Source of the DNA: Pseudogemmobacter faecipullorum
GTDB lineage: Bacteria; Pseudomonadota; Alphaproteobacteria; Rhodobacterales; Rhodobacteraceae
Assembly (NCBI RefSeq): GCF_020539525.1
Contig: NZ_JACDXX010000019.1
Coordinates: 1-64,000 of the forward strand
DNA length: 64,000 nucleotides
Direction of reading: 5' to 3'
The position numbers were made by a program, and so were the translations under genes. Positions 7,776 through 16,775 of the stretch are shown piece after piece. Under the pieces are notes generated by a model. The model saw only the letters and a program-made list of their open reading frames with translations, was not told where the DNA came from and ran no database searches. Within the stretch, counting starts at the first letter, position 1. Each line of letters opens with the position of its first letter.

Positions 7776-8093
7776 ATGAAAAGCAAACAATACCCAACAG
7801 AAGTTAAGAAAAGAGCCGTCGAATTACTGATTGAATCACAAAAAGATTATCCCTCATTATGGGCGGCTATCCAAGCCATCGCCCCCAAATTTGGCTGCAC
7901 ACCCGAAACCCTACGCTCATGGCATCAAAAGCACCTAGCTAAGCAAAATCCTGTGACCGTTAGCACTGAAAGCCAAGCGGCTCGTATCGCTGAGCTTGAG
8001 CGAGAAATCAGAGAACTCAAACAAGCGAACGAAATTATTCGAAAGGCAGCCGCTTTTTTCGCCCAGGCGGAGCTCGGCCGCCCACACAAGTGA
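7776..8093 (+). CDS. IS3-family transposase OrfA, 105 aa
   Basis: OrfA of the IS: an N-terminal helix-turn-helix (KKRAVELLIESQKDYPSLWA through GCTPETLRSW) that recognises the terminal repeats, then a leucine-zipper-like helix (IAELEREIRELKQANEII) for dimerisation. It ends in a slippery T-rich run near 8054 that allows a -1 shift into orfB. The second copy at 11122-11439 has the same predicted product. Codon use and lower GC differ from the plasmid backbone. Confidence 0.9.
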   Translation: MKSKQYPTEVKKRAVELLIESQKDYPSLWAAIQAIAPKFGCTPETLRSWHQKHLAKQNPVTVSTESQAARIAELEREIRELKQANEIIRKAAAFFAQAELGRPHK

Positions 8094-8998
8094 TGGTCAA
8101 ATTCATTGATGATGAAAAAGAAAAATATGGGGTCGAGCCGATTTGTAGAATACTGCCAATTGCCCCATCTAGCTACTATCGCGTCAAAGCTGAACAGGAA
8201 AACCCAGAGAAGCAAAGTCGACGCAAACAAAGCGACAAACACCTCATGGCACAAATCAAACAGATTTGGCAAGACAGTGGCTGTCGTTACGGCATTCGTA
8301 AAGTCTGGCACAAGCTTAAGCAAGATGGCATGCCAAAGCTTGGTCGCTGTACCGTTGAACGCCTTATGAAACAGCTAGGTATTCAAGGCGTATGGCGAGG
8401 CAAAGGCAAAATCACCACCAAACAGCGACCAGGACAACAAAGTCCCGATGATTTGGTCAAACGCAACTTTACTGCAGATAGCCCAAACAAGCTGTGGGTG
8501 GCTGACTTTACCTATATCAAGACCAAAACAGGCTGGGTCTATACCGCCTTTGTCATCGACGTATTCAAGCGAGTTATTGTGGGTTGGAAAGTATCGAATC
8601 ATATGGACACTCAGCTAGTTCTAGATGCCCTAAATCAAGCATTAGACGCTAGAGGCAGACCAAGCGGAGTAATTCATCATTCTGATAAAGGTAGTCAGTA
8701 TCTATCGATTAAGTACGGTGAACGGCTTAAACAATCGGGGCTTGCCGCATCAGTCGGCACGACAGGTGACTCTTATGATAATGCCCTAGCTGAAAGTGTG
8801 AATGGGCTATATAAAGCGGAGGTGATTGATTATTTGAAACAGGAATGGGATGGCGTAAATGATGTTGCGCTAGCAACCCTTGATTGGGTACACTGGTACA
8901 ACCATGAACGATTGCATTCTACCAATGGATATGTATCGCCTGTTGATGCGGAAAATATCTACTATTGTTCATTAATTCCGTCAGGCTATGCTGCCTGA
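8093..8998 (+). CDS. IS3-family transposase OrfB (DDE integrase), 301 aa
   Basis: OrfB has the rve/integrase catalytic core: the first Asp in LWVADFTYI, the second in HHSDKGSQY, and the Glu in ALAESVNGLYK with the expected D-D-35-E layout. An HTH_21-like region (YGIRKVWHKLKQDG) comes before it. The ATG at 8093 overlaps the orfA stop by one base, but the working protein is probably the OrfAB frameshift product. The full catalytic triad indicates an active element. Confidence 0.9.
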   Translation: MVKFIDDEKEKYGVEPICRILPIAPSSYYRVKAEQENPEKQSRRKQSDKHLMAQIKQIWQDSGCRYGIRKVWHKLKQDGMPKLGRCTVERLMKQLGIQGVWRGKGKITTKQRPGQQSPDDLVKRNFTADSPNKLWVADFTYIKTKTGWVYTAFVIDVFKRVIVGWKVSNHMDTQLVLDALNQALDARGRPSGVIHHSDKGSQYLSIKYGERLKQSGLAASVGTTGDSYDNALAESVNGLYKAEVIDYLKQEWDGVNDVALATLDWVHWYNHERLHSTNGYVSPVDAENIYYCSLIPSGYAA

Positions 8999-9037
8999 CT
9001 CAAGCAAACCTGTCTCCGATAAAACCAGGACGGTTCA

Positions 9038-9083
9038 CTGGGATTTTTATGCCCTTTTGGGTTTTTGAATGGAGGAAAATCAC
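9038..9083 (+). promoter_or_regulatory. Truncated tet(M) leader with ribosome-binding site
   Basis: Only the last 46 nt of the Tn916-type tet(M) upstream region remain between the IS end and the gene: a T-rich ATGCCCTTTTGGG hairpin arm and the GGAGG site 8 nt before ATG 9084. From known Tn916 sequence, the leader peptide and attenuator normally lie further upstream, where the IS now is. Expression therefore probably depends on a promoter in or beyond the IS. Confidence 0.6.
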
Positions 9084-11003
9084 ATGAAAATTATTAATAT
9101 TGGAGTTTTAGCTCATGTTGATGCAGGAAAAACTACCTTAACAGAAAGCTTATTATATAACAGTGGAGCGATTACAGAATTAGGAAGCGTGGACAAAGGT
9201 ACAACGAGGACGGATAATACGCTTTTAGAACGTCAGAGAGGAATTACAATTCAGACAGGAATAACCTCTTTTCAGTGGGAAAATACGAAGGTGAACATCA
9301 TAGACACGCCAGGACATATGGATTTCTTAGCAGAAGTATATCGTTCATTATCAGTTTTAGATGGGGCAATTCTACTGATTTCTGCAAAAGATGGCGTACA
9401 AGCACAAACTCGTATATTATTTCATGCACTTAGGAAAATGGGGATTCCCACAATCTTTTTTATCAATAAGATTGACCAAAATGGAATTGATTTATCAACG
9501 GTTTATCAGGATATTAAAGAGAAACTTTCTGCCGAAATTGTAATCAAACATAAGGTAGAACTGTATCCTAATATGTGTGTGACGAACTTTACCGAATCTG
9601 AACAATGGGATACGGTAATAGAGGGAAACGATGACCTTTTAGAGAAATATATGTCCGGTAAATCATTAGAAGCATTGGAGCTCGAACAAGAGGAAAGCAT
9701 AAGATTTCATAATTGTTCCCTGTTCCCTGTTTATCACGGAAGTGCAAAAAACAATATAGGGATTGATAACCTTATAGAAGTGATTACGAATAAATTTTAT
9801 TCATCAACACATCGAGGTCCGTCTGAACTTTGCGGAAATGTTTTCAAAATTGAATATACAAAAAAAAGACAACGTCTTGCATATATACGCCTTTATAGTG
9901 GAGTACTACATTTACGAGATTCGGTTAGAGTATCAGAAAAAGAAAAAATAAAAGTTACAGAAATGTATACTTCAATAAATGGTGAATTATGTAAGATTGA
10001 TAGAGCTTATTCTGGAGAAATTGTTATTTTGCAAAATGAGTTTTTGAAGTTAAATAGTGTTCTTGGAGATACAAAACTATTGCCACAGAGAAAAAAGATT
10101 GAAAATCCGCACCCTCTACTACAAACAACTGTTGAACCGAGTAAACCTGAACAGAGAGAAATGTTGCTTGATGCCCTTTTGGAAATCTCAGATAGTGATC
10201 CGCTTCTACGATATTACGTGGATTCTACGACACATGAAATTATACTTTCTTTCTTAGGGAAAGTACAAATGGAAGTGATTAGTGCACTGTTGCAAGAAAA
10301 GTATCATGTGGAGATAGAACTAAAAGAGCCTACAGTCATTTATATGGAGAGACCGTTAAAAAATGCAGAATATACCATTCACATCGAAGTGCCGCCAAAT
10401 CCTTTCTGGGCTTCCATTGGTTTATCTGTATCACCGCTTCCGTTGGGAAGTGGAATGCAGTATGAGAGCTCGGTTTCTCTTGGATACTTAAATCAATCAT
10501 TTCAAAATGCAGTTATGGAAGGGATACGCTATGGTTGCGAACAAGGATTATATGGTTGGAATGTGACGGATTGTAAAATCTGTTTTAAGTATGGCTTATA
10601 CTATAGCCCTGTTAGTACCCCAGCAGATTTTCGGATGCTTGCTCCTATTGTATTGGAACAAGTCTTAAAAAAAGCTGGAACAGAATTGTTAGAGCCATAT
10701 CTTAGTTTTAAAATTTATGCGCCACAGGAATATCTTTCACGAGCATACAACGATGCTCCTAAATATTGTGCGAACATCGTAGACACTCAATTGAAAAATA
10801 ATGAGGTCATTCTTAGTGGAGAAATCCCTGCTCGGTGTATTCAAGAATATCGTAGTGATTTAACTTTCTTTACAAATGGACGTAGTGTTTGTTTAACAGA
10901 GTTAAAAGGGTACCATGTTACTACCGGTGAACCTGTTTGCCAGCCCCGTCGTCCAAATAGTCGGATAGATAAAGTACGATATATGTTCAATAAAATAACT
11001 TAG
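9084..11003 (+). CDS. tet(M): Tetracycline-resistance ribosomal protection protein Tet(M), 639 aa
   Basis: This EF-G-like GTPase releases tetracycline from the ribosome. The canonical start [18 protein letters not shown] is at 9084, with GGAGG upstream; the in-frame ATG at 9069 is inside that site. G-domain motifs are intact: AHVDAGKTT (P-loop, residues 10-18), the RGITI switch I segment, DTPGH (switch II) and NKID. Length equals standard Tet(M), and the sequence is near-identical from memory with scattered substitutions. It is very AT-rich compared with its surroundings. Its downstream flank, to 11071, matches Tn916-type sequence, so the gene came from a Gram-positive conjugative transposon. 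Confidence 0.97.
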   Translation: MKIINIGVLAHVDAGKTTLTESLLYNSGAITELGSVDKGTTRTDNTLLERQRGITIQTGITSFQWENTKVNIIDTPGHMDFLAEVYRSLSVLDGAILLISAKDGVQAQTRILFHALRKMGIPTIFFINKIDQNGIDLSTVYQDIKEKLSAEIVIKHKVELYPNMCVTNFTESEQWDTVIEGNDDLLEKYMSGKSLEALELEQEESIRFHNCSLFPVYHGSAKNNIGIDNLIEVITNKFYSSTHRGPSELCGNVFKIEYTKKRQRLAYIRLYSGVLHLRDSVRVSEKEKIKVTEMYTSINGELCKIDRAYSGEIVILQNEFLKLNSVLGDTKLLPQRKKIENPHPLLQTTVEPSKPEQREMLLDALLEISDSDPLLRYYVDSTTHEIILSFLGKVQMEVISALLQEKYHVEIELKEPTVIYMERPLKNAEYTIHIEVPPNPFWASIGLSVSPLPLGSGMQYESSVSLGYLNQSFQNAVMEGIRYGCEQGLYGWNVTDCKICFKYGLYYSPVSTPADFRMLAPIVLEQVLKKAGTELLEPYLSFKIYAPQEYLSRAYNDAPKYCANIVDTQLKNNEVILSGEIPARCIQEYRSDLTFFTNGRSVCLTELKGYHVTTGEPVCQPRRPNSRIDKVRYMFNKIT

Positions 11004-11121
11004 TGTATTTTATGTTGTTATATAAATATGGTTTCTTGTTAAATAAGATGAAATATTTTTTAATAAAGATTTGAACCGTCCCGGGATTGTCGGAGACCTA
11101 AAACTCTGAGACAATACCCTT

Positions 11122-11439
11122 ATGAAAAGCAAACAATACCCAACAGAAGTTAAGAAAAGAGCCGTCGAATTACTGATTGAATCACAAAAAGATTATCCCT
11201 CATTATGGGCGGCTATCCAAGCCATCGCCCCCAAATTTGGCTGCACACCCGAAACCCTACGCTCATGGCATCAAAAGCACCTAGCTAAGCAAAATCCTGT
11301 GACCGTTAGCACTGAAAGCCAAGCGGCTCGTATCGCTGAGCTTGAGCGAGAAATCAGAGAACTCAAACAAGCGAACGAAATTATTCGAAAGGCAGCCGCT
11401 TTTTTCGCCCAGGCGGAGCTCGGCCGCCCACACAAGTGA
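11122..11439 (+). CDS. IS3-family transposase OrfA, second copy
   Basis: Identical predicted product to the OrfA at 7776-8093: N-terminal helix-turn-helix and C-terminal zipper helix. It is complete, but its orfB partner is truncated after about 60 codons, so this copy cannot make its own functional transposase. OrfA alone can act as an inhibitor in IS3 elements. Confidence 0.85.
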   Translation: MKSKQYPTEVKKRAVELLIESQKDYPSLWAAIQAIAPKFGCTPETLRSWHQKHLAKQNPVTVSTESQAARIAELEREIRELKQANEIIRKAAAFFAQAELGRPHK

Positions 11440-11616
11440 TGGTCAAATTCATTGATGATGAAAAAGAAAAATATGGGGTCGAGCCGATTTGTAGAATACT
11501 GCCAATTGCCCCATCTAGCTACTATCGCGTCAAAGCTGAACAGGAAAACCCAGAGAAGCAAAGTCGACGCAAACAAAGCGACAAACACCTCATGGCACAA
11601 ATCAAACAGATTTGGC
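11439..11616 (+). pseudogene. IS3-family orfB, truncated 5' fragment
   Basis: The first 59 codons or so of orfB (MVKFIDDEKEKYGVEP and onward) are present and match 8093-8270. The catalytic core is absent. The frame reads on into unrelated downstream sequence and stops at 11735, so any product would be a nonfunctional fusion. Confidence 0.8.
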
Positions 11617-12163
11617 CCAGCTTTCCCTTGGTGCTTGGCAGCTCAAGGAGCGCGGCATCGAGGTTGCCGCCGTCCGTGTCTGGCACGAGGTCAAGGACCT
11701 TGCCGCCGAGGTCAGGCAGGTGGTGCAGGAGCTGACCGGACAGGTCCGCGATTGGCTGGACCGTGCGGCAGAGCACGTCATGGATCGTCTGGGATCAGGG
11801 CAGTCCGAGCTGGCGCTTGCCGGAGGGCGTGACGGCCGGGACCAAGAACCTGACTTTGCCGCACGGTTGAAGGCATCATGGGAAGCCTATCAGGGCCGAG
11901 AGAAGGTTCAGGAAGCCGCCACGTCGGAGCAAGAACGGGAAGCCCCGCAGGATTTTGCAGCACGTCTGCGCGAAGCAGCGGAGGGCGTTGATCGTGATGC
12001 TCTAGCGGATCGCGCCGCCGCGTTGCGCGAGGGCCGTGAGGCCGAGGAACGGCACACCGCACAGGAGGCGGCGCGAGAACAGGAACGGGTGAAAGAGCTA
12101 GAGCGCCAGCAAGAGATTGAGCGGGAAGCGCATCGCGACCGAGGGCATGGGATCGACCGATAA
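11617..12163 (+). pseudogene. C-terminal fragment of a large mobilisation-type protein (relaxase-like)
   Basis: Directly after the broken IS an in-frame GC-rich segment of 181 codons runs to a stop at 12163. It reads QLSLGAWQLKERGIEVAAVR and then is rich in Arg, Glu and Ala with heptad-like repeats (EERHTAQEAAREQERVKELE). This style is typical of the C-terminal tails of MobA/MobL-type relaxases on alphaproteobacterial plasmids. The N-terminal catalytic part is missing. No start codon or ribosome-binding site is present, so it is a remnant. The relaxase assignment rests on composition and the first 40 residues only. Confidence 0.4.
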
Positions 12164-12239
12164 GAATAGCTTCAACAAACGGTCCATTTTGGGAGGTGTC
12201 TGAAGACGATGGTTCGTCGTGTATTATGACCGTTTCGGG

Positions 12240-12977
12240 TCATGGATTTAAGACCGTAACCCGAAAACATTTTAGCACGTAATCACGCTGTTCAGCACTG
12301 ATCATCAAGTCAGAGAGTGCATCGGCCTGAGTAAGGTCTAGTTCTTCGATCTCGGAATGAGCTAAATTTGTGCAGACAAGCGACGCATTCCTTATCGAGG
12401 CCCCGTTTAAGTTTGATCCAACGAACTTGACGGAGGTAAGATTACATTTGTTGAAATTGGCACCACGAACATCACAAAATTCGAAAGTGCTACCCTCTAG
12501 GTCCTGTCCCGTAAAGTTGGCTTCAAGAAAACGCGTCCGATAGCACGATATACCGCCGATGATATGGCGGGCATTGGTGCTTCGGTGAACTTCTAGATCG
12601 ACTTCAGTCTCTGAAAGGTTGCAGTCTTTCAGCAGCAGCATGAAGCCTCGGCATTTGATAAATCTATTTTTCGAAAGATCGCATTCTGAAAGAAAGGCAT
12701 CCGAGAAATCACACGCCTTCCAAACACAATACTCATCATCGCCCCCTTCGTTGAACTGGCAGGAAAGGAGCGTTGTGTCTCGGAACGAGCAATCCGTGAA
12801 ATGGCAGTTTCGGAACTTTGACATGCCAACTTTACCGCCGTCGAACATGCAATCTACGAATGAACATTCCGTAAAATCTGTTTCAAAAATTGAAAATCCG
12901 TCAAGGCCGTCTGCGCGAAACCGCTCGCCCGTAACCTGACGCCGTGTGGCGGCCTCCTCCAAGGTCATCGTTGCCAT
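12240..12977 (-). CDS. Pentapeptide-repeat protein, 245 aa
   Basis: Almost the whole protein is built of five-residue repeats with the A/C-D/N-L/F-x-x pattern (for example FSIFETDFTECSFVDCMFDG and NLNGASIRNASL), which fold as a right-handed quadrilateral beta helix. A short interruption falls near residues 120-135. Members such as Qnr and McbG mimic DNA and protect DNA gyrase, but others have unrelated roles. It overlaps no neighbour and follows the second pentapeptide gene after 1 nt, so they form one operon inside the resistance island. Confidence 0.75.
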   Translation of the reverse strand: MATMTLEEAATRRQVTGERFRADGLDGFSIFETDFTECSFVDCMFDGGKVGMSKFRNCHFTDCSFRDTTLLSCQFNEGGDDEYCVWKACDFSDAFLSECDLSKNRFIKCRGFMLLLKDCNLSETEVDLEVHRSTNARHIIGGISCYRTRFLEANFTGQDLEGSTFEFCDVRGANFNKCNLTSVKFVGSNLNGASIRNASLVCTNLAHSEIEELDLTQADALSDLMISAEQRDYVLKCFRVTVLNP

Positions 12978-12978
12978 G

Positions 12979-13662
12979 CTAAAGAACTTTCAGGCCGAGC
13001 TGGCCCAGAAGGTCAGCTGCTTGGCGTTTTGAAATTAGCGCCCCCTTGTAAAATTGGGCATTGGTAAGCTTGATGCCACCTAAATCAGCATTGCGTAGAT
13101 CGGCACCCTCAAACCTGCATTCTGGAAGGTGGGCATCACGAAGGGAGCAATCCTCAAAAACAGTGTCCCTAAAATCGCAGCCTCTTAAGTCGGCCTCGCT
13201 GAAATCAACTTCCTTTAGGGTCATTTTACGAAAAGAAAGCCTCGGCAGAACAGCAAGGACCAGCAGCACGCTTTCGATGGAAAGCCCCAATGTCTTCGCC
13301 TCGGTAAAGTCGGAACCAGTCATTTTGCAGTTGGTAATTTTAGTATGGGTGAGGGTGGCGCCCCTGAAATTCGTGTTGCTGAAGTCTCCGCCTTCTATAA
13401 CTGCCTCCTGCAGGTCGGAGCCAGTAAAGCTTGCCCCTGCGGCTCGACAGGCAGTGAAGCTGGTTTCATCAATCCTTGCACCGTTAAAAGAAGTGCGAGC
13501 CAGTCTGCAACGCGCAAAATGCCACCCTGAAAGATCAATTTCTGATAGGTTCATCTCGCTCAGGTCGCAGTCTTCGAGTAGTGCTATGTCGCCTGACTTG
13601 CTGATCCCTTCGAGATCGGCACGGCGGAGGGTTTGGGCAGTCAGTGTAATTTTTTTGTTCAT
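12979..13662 (-). CDS. Pentapeptide-repeat protein, 227 aa
   Basis: Repeats of the form S-x-L/F-x-x run along residues 30-200 (CDLSEMNLSEIDLSGWHFAR, ADLRGCDFRDTVFEDCSLRD), with an interruption near 140-155. The tail ISKRQAADLLGQLGLKVL resembles the C-terminal helix seen in several pentapeptide proteins. The ATG at 13662 has a GAGG box about 8 nt upstream, better than the in-frame start at 13689. It heads a two-gene operon with 12240-12977. A quinolone-protection role like Qnr is possible but not shown by sequence. Confidence 0.7.
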   Translation of the reverse strand: MNKKITLTAQTLRRADLEGISKSGDIALLEDCDLSEMNLSEIDLSGWHFARCRLARTSFNGARIDETSFTACRAAGASFTGSDLQEAVIEGGDFSNTNFRGATLTHTKITNCKMTGSDFTEAKTLGLSIESVLLVLAVLPRLSFRKMTLKEVDFSEADLRGCDFRDTVFEDCSLRDAHLPECRFEGADLRNADLGGIKLTNAQFYKGALISKRQAADLLGQLGLKVL

Positions 13663-13689
13663 TTTCACTACCTCGCAAAAGAGCACCAC

Positions 13690-13839
13690 ATAGACAAGAT
13701 TTTTGCAGGGCGACTACCGGCTCAACGGCAAGATTGTTCATTCGGGATTACCCGGCAGACGCTCTACCGGCACGTGTCGCCCAAGGGCGAACTGCGGCCA
13801 GACGGCGTAAAGCTGCTCTCCCTCGGTTCAGCCGCATAA
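13690..13839 (+). pseudogene. C-terminal remnant of a serine resolvase/invertase
   Basis: The plus-strand frame ending at 13839 contains FGITRQTLYRHVSPKGELRP, the C-terminal helix-turn-helix of Tn3-type serine resolvases. The catalytic N-terminal domain is missing; upstream sequence belongs to the pentapeptide operon. It is a scar of a lost transposon near the aadA cassette. From 13840 to 13935 I see nothing further. Confidence 0.65.
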
Positions 13840-13935
13840 ATGGAGGCGACCTGGAACGGGGCGCTGTTCAGTGCGGCAACGATCCGATTACCGGTGTCGA
13901 CCCAGAGCAGCCGTAGAGCTTTTGGGAAAGCTGTC

Positions 13936-13995
13936 GTTCAACACCTGAATTAAGCCGACCCGCGAAGCGGGTTCGGCTTGAATGAATTGTTAGAC
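13936..13995 (-). other. attC recombination site of the aadA cassette
   Basis: Read on the minus strand the site starts GTCTAAC (13995-13989) and ends GTTGAAC (13942-13936), matching the consensus GYYYAAC and GTTRRRY cores. A long inner hairpin (AAGCCGA, CCCGC, GCGGG, TCGGCTT) lies between them. The last codons of aadA lie inside it, as in the aadA6 cassette. Confidence 0.8.
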
Positions 13996-14795
13996 ATCAC
14001 TGGCATGGCACCAAGCAATTTAGTGGCTTCATGTTTCACGAAGTGAACGAACGCCGCCAACTGATCCGCGCGTGAGGCCAAGCAATCTTCTCCTTGTCCA
14101 AGATAAGCCTGCCGGGCTTCAAGCAGTACGGGCTTATGTTGATCTGGCAGACGCTCAATTGCCCAGTTGGCAACGATATCCTTCGGTGCGATCTTGCCGG
14201 TTGCTGCGCTGTACCAAATGCGAGACAAGGTAAGCACTACATTCCGCTCATCTCCTTCCCAATCCGGCTGCGAATTCCATAGTTTCAGAGTGTCGCTCAA
14301 TGCCTTGAATAGATCGCCTTCCGGAACTGGGTTAAAGAAATCCTCTGCGGCCGAACCTGCCAATGCAAGGCTATGCTGCCTTACTTTAGTTAGCAGAATA
14401 GCCAGATCAACATCGGTTGTGGCGGGCTCGAAGATGCCCGCAAGAATGTCCTTACGCTGCCACTCCCCGAATTGCAGTTCCCGTCTGGCCGGATAACGCC
14501 AAGGGACAACATCACCATGCACGACGATGGTAACTTCCAAGGCGCGGAGAGCCTCACTTTGGCCAGGGGAGGCAGAAATTTCCAAGAGATCTACGACCAG
14601 GGCTTGTCGGACAGTCTCATCGAGCTGTGCAGCCACAGTAACCAGCAAATCAATATCACTGTATGGCTTCAGGCCACCGTCCAGTGCAGAGCCGTACAAA
14701 TGCACGGCCAGCAACGTTGATTCCAGATGACGCTCGATGGCGTTGAGAGCCAGTGATAGCTGTACCGAAATCTCGGCGGGTACTGCGTTACTCAT
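13950..14795 (-). CDS. aadA6: Aminoglycoside 3''-nucleotidyltransferase AadA6-like, 281 aa
   Basis: The enzyme adenylylates streptomycin and spectinomycin. The nucleotidyltransferase motif LYGSALDGGLKPYSDIDLLV (residues about 38-57) is intact, as is the GEWQRKDILAGIFEPAT region typical of AadA. The length from the ATG at 14795 (MSNAVPAEISVQL) and the C-terminal tail SFKPNPLRGSA match the aadA6 type from memory; aadA10 and relatives are close alternatives. An upstream ATG (14810) lacks a ribosome-binding site. The gene cassette has its attC but no attI, integron integrase or other 5' conserved segment in the window. Its promoter is therefore uncertain. Confidence 0.9.
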   Translation of the reverse strand: MSNAVPAEISVQLSLALNAIERHLESTLLAVHLYGSALDGGLKPYSDIDLLVTVAAQLDETVRQALVVDLLEISASPGQSEALRALEVTIVVHGDVVPWRYPARRELQFGEWQRKDILAGIFEPATTDVDLAILLTKVRQHSLALAGSAAEDFFNPVPEGDLFKALSDTLKLWNSQPDWEGDERNVVLTLSRIWYSAATGKIAPKDIVANWAIERLPDQHKPVLLEARQAYLGQGEDCLASRADQLAAFVHFVKHEATKLLGAMPVMSNNSFKPNPLRGSA

Positions 14796-15024
14796 GATGT
14801 CTACCTGCATTCCCCAAGTGGCGTGTCGTTTGAGGTGAAGGTCGCCTGTATTCGAGCGCTAGACAAGGATTTTCTGCCACAAGCGGCACCTGCGGTCGCG
14901 CAGACTGCTGGATCTGGACGGATCAGACCGCGAAGCCGCTGTTTCCTTGCCCAGGGGCGGCGTTTTTCAGCGCAGCGGACAGATCTGTCCAGCCGCTTTC
15001 GTTCAGTTTGAGCGTGGATCGCGA

Positions 15025-16380
15025 TTATGCGCATAGCGGTGGCGCTCGCAATCGGCGGATAGCGGCGAGGATGGCGCGTACCATCGTGCCGGTGACAGCG
15101 ACCTCGGCCAGCTGGAAGGTGATGGTGCGGGCGTGACGGACCACACGTGCCCCGATCTTGATCAGCTTCAGTTGCAGGCTGGTCAACGACCAGTCGGCCA
15201 TGGCCTCGGGCAGCTCGATGCAGCGCAAGAAGGTGGCCAGGTTGTACGCCAGGGCGTGCAGTTGCAGCCGCACCTCATTGTCGCGGAACTTCCGGCACGA
15301 CAGCCGCGTCCAGCGAAAGGCGTATTTGCCCTCTTTGATGTGCTGCTCGGCGGTGCCGCGCTGGTTGTAGAACCGCACCACCCAGTCCGGCTCCATCGGC
15401 AGGTTGGTGACGATGAAGCCGACACGCGGGAACAGTTCGCCCGGATGCCATTCGATCTTGGCGATCACCCGGCGTTCCTTGTCCCAGGACGCCGCCTGAT
15501 ACTCGAATTCCTCGAAGAACCGCTTGACCTTGGTCAGTGACGGCCGCCCGACAGGGCGCGTTAGCCGATGCGCGATCTTGTCCTTGAGGACCGCGTTTGC
15601 GGGCAGCCGGATGGCGTAGAAGAACCGCGCTTCTTCCAATCGCTCATAGATCGCCGGGATCGCGTAGGCAGCATCGGCCCGGAAGAACCTGCCACCAAGG
15701 TCGCGCTCCGCGTAGCGCGCAATGACGGGGTCGAGAACATCACGCCAGCCATCGGCGCTGTGGACGTTGCCATGGCGCAGGGCGCAGCGTTCCAGCATCC
15801 CGAACTGGTTGAACAGAAAGTTGGGGTGATAGCAGCTACAGTCGAAATGGCCATTCCAGGCGGACCCTTCCTGGTCGCCATGGGTCGGGCTGACCGAGCT
15901 GTCCATGTCCAGAACGATGTACTTCAGCCCGTTACGGTCATGGAACCGGTCGATCCATTGCCCGTTCAGGTCGGCCAGCGCGGCACGGTTCCCGGCCAGA
16001 GCCAGCGTCTCGGTCTCGAACCGTCCCATCTGCGATGCCGAGGCCGCTTGTGCATCGACCGCTCTGCCGCCGACAACTTGGCGCATGACCGGATCGCAGG
16101 CGAGACGGTTGGCGTCGTTGACATCCTCGTATCCGGCCAGCCGCCCAAAGACTGATTGCCGGAACAGGCCGTCGAGCCGATGGACCGTGTTCTTGCCAGA
16201 GCGAGTATCGCGCAGCGCCGCTGACGCCAAATCGGAAAACCCGAGCGCGTCATCAAGCTCGCGCATCACCAGAAGGCCGCCGTCGGAACTGAGCTGCGTG
16301 CCGCGAAATTCCAGCCGCACGCGAGGGTCGAAATCCACCCGATCTGCCCGTTGCAAGCCCGCACCCTCTGGGTGATCCAT
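15025..16380 (-). mobile_element. IS1380-family transposase, 451 aa
   Basis: The transposase has the N-terminal FRGTQLSSDGGLLVMRELDD segment characteristic of IS1380 (IS1247-like) proteins, a DDE domain with VLDMDSSVSPTHG and FRADAAYA for the two aspartates, and the Y-N-Q-R-G-T-A-E-Q motif that supplies the glutamate. Length is normal, so the gene looks intact. I could not define the terminal inverted repeats; the element should extend a little on both sides. Bases 14811-15024 to its left hold no gene I can support. It marks the right part of the resistance island. Confidence 0.85.
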
Positions 16381-16434
16381 GAGACGCGCCCCTCGCAGCC
16401 TTCAACACCATGTTTTATATAGGAAATATAATGG

Positions 16435-16695
16435 TCAGGACAGCGAAATCAGCGCCTTACTTGGGAAATGTGGGATATTCTGTGGCTCAAAAAATATGGT
16501 CGAGTCACTACCATCGCACTTATTCACTACCAAAAGTGTTGTTCTTCCCTGACTATCCTTTCCGCTCGGACCTTCTGGAATGGTCACTCTGCCGTCATTA
16601 GCTTTCGATGTGTAAATACTGTCACGCGGCGATCCGTCTCTGTTCTTTGAAAATTGCACATATAACTGAGCGCTTTCAAATATCCTCTCAGACAT
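16435..16695 (-). CDS. Hypothetical protein, 86 aa
   Basis: ATG at 16695 follows GAGGAG at good spacing. The product (MSERIFESAQLYVQFSKNRD...) is small and soluble with a SKANDGRVTIPEGPSGKDSQ turn-rich stretch. No family is recognised. It lies between the terminator at 16724-16753 and the island's IS1380 element. This may be the first backbone gene right of the island. Confidence 0.5.
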   Translation of the reverse strand: MSERIFESAQLYVQFSKNRDGSPRDSIYTSKANDGRVTIPEGPSGKDSQGRTTLLVVNKCDGSDSTIFFEPQNIPHFPSKALISLS

Positions 16696-16723
16696 TCTCT
16701 GATCTCCTCAAGTTTACCATAAC

Positions 16724-16753
16724 GAAAAGGCCGTCCAATTTCTCGGACGGCCT
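16724..16753 (-). terminator. Rho-independent terminator
   Basis: AGGCCGTCC (16728-16736) and GGACGGCCT (16745-16753) form a 9-bp stem with an 8-nt loop. On the minus strand the stem is followed by a TTTT run, so it ends the operon that finishes at 16776. Confidence 0.75.
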
Positions 16754-16775
16754 ATCTGCCAGTATCTCTGCCCTA

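Larger units (their letters stand above)
7726..9037 (+). mobile_element. Complete IS3-family insertion sequence, 1312 bp
   Basis: The ends are imperfect inverted repeats. The left end is TGAACCGTCC followed by GGGATTG and TCGGAGAC; the right end, reverse-complemented, is TGAACCGTCCTGG then TCGGAGAC. The element holds an orfA and an orfB with a T TTTTTC slippery heptamer at 8054-8060. A -1 slip there leaves orfB's frame open through the junction, giving the usual IS3 fusion transposase. A 545-bp left part of the same element recurs, identical as far as I can compare, at 11072-11616 in the same orientation, flanking tet(M). Confidence 0.9.
11072..11616 (+). mobile_element. Truncated second copy of the same IS3-family element
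   Basis: Bases 11072-11616 repeat 7726-8270, including the TGAACCGTCC terminal repeat, all of orfA and the first part of orfB. Identity ends exactly after TTTGGC at 11616, where backbone-like GC-rich sequence begins. The right half and right terminal repeat are lost. The two copies are direct repeats around tet(M), a composite-transposon layout in which the right copy has been cut off by a later deletion or recombination. Confidence 0.9.

Noticed and set aside
13936..14795. Complete class 1 integron
   Set aside because: The cassette has attC, but intI, attI and the 3' conserved segment genes (qacE-delta, sul1) are all absent.
16413..16432. AT-rich dyad TTATAT / ATATAA near the IS1380 end as terminal repeat
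   Set aside because: Arms are short and no matching copy is found at the left end near 14820-15024, so I could not define the IS boundaries.
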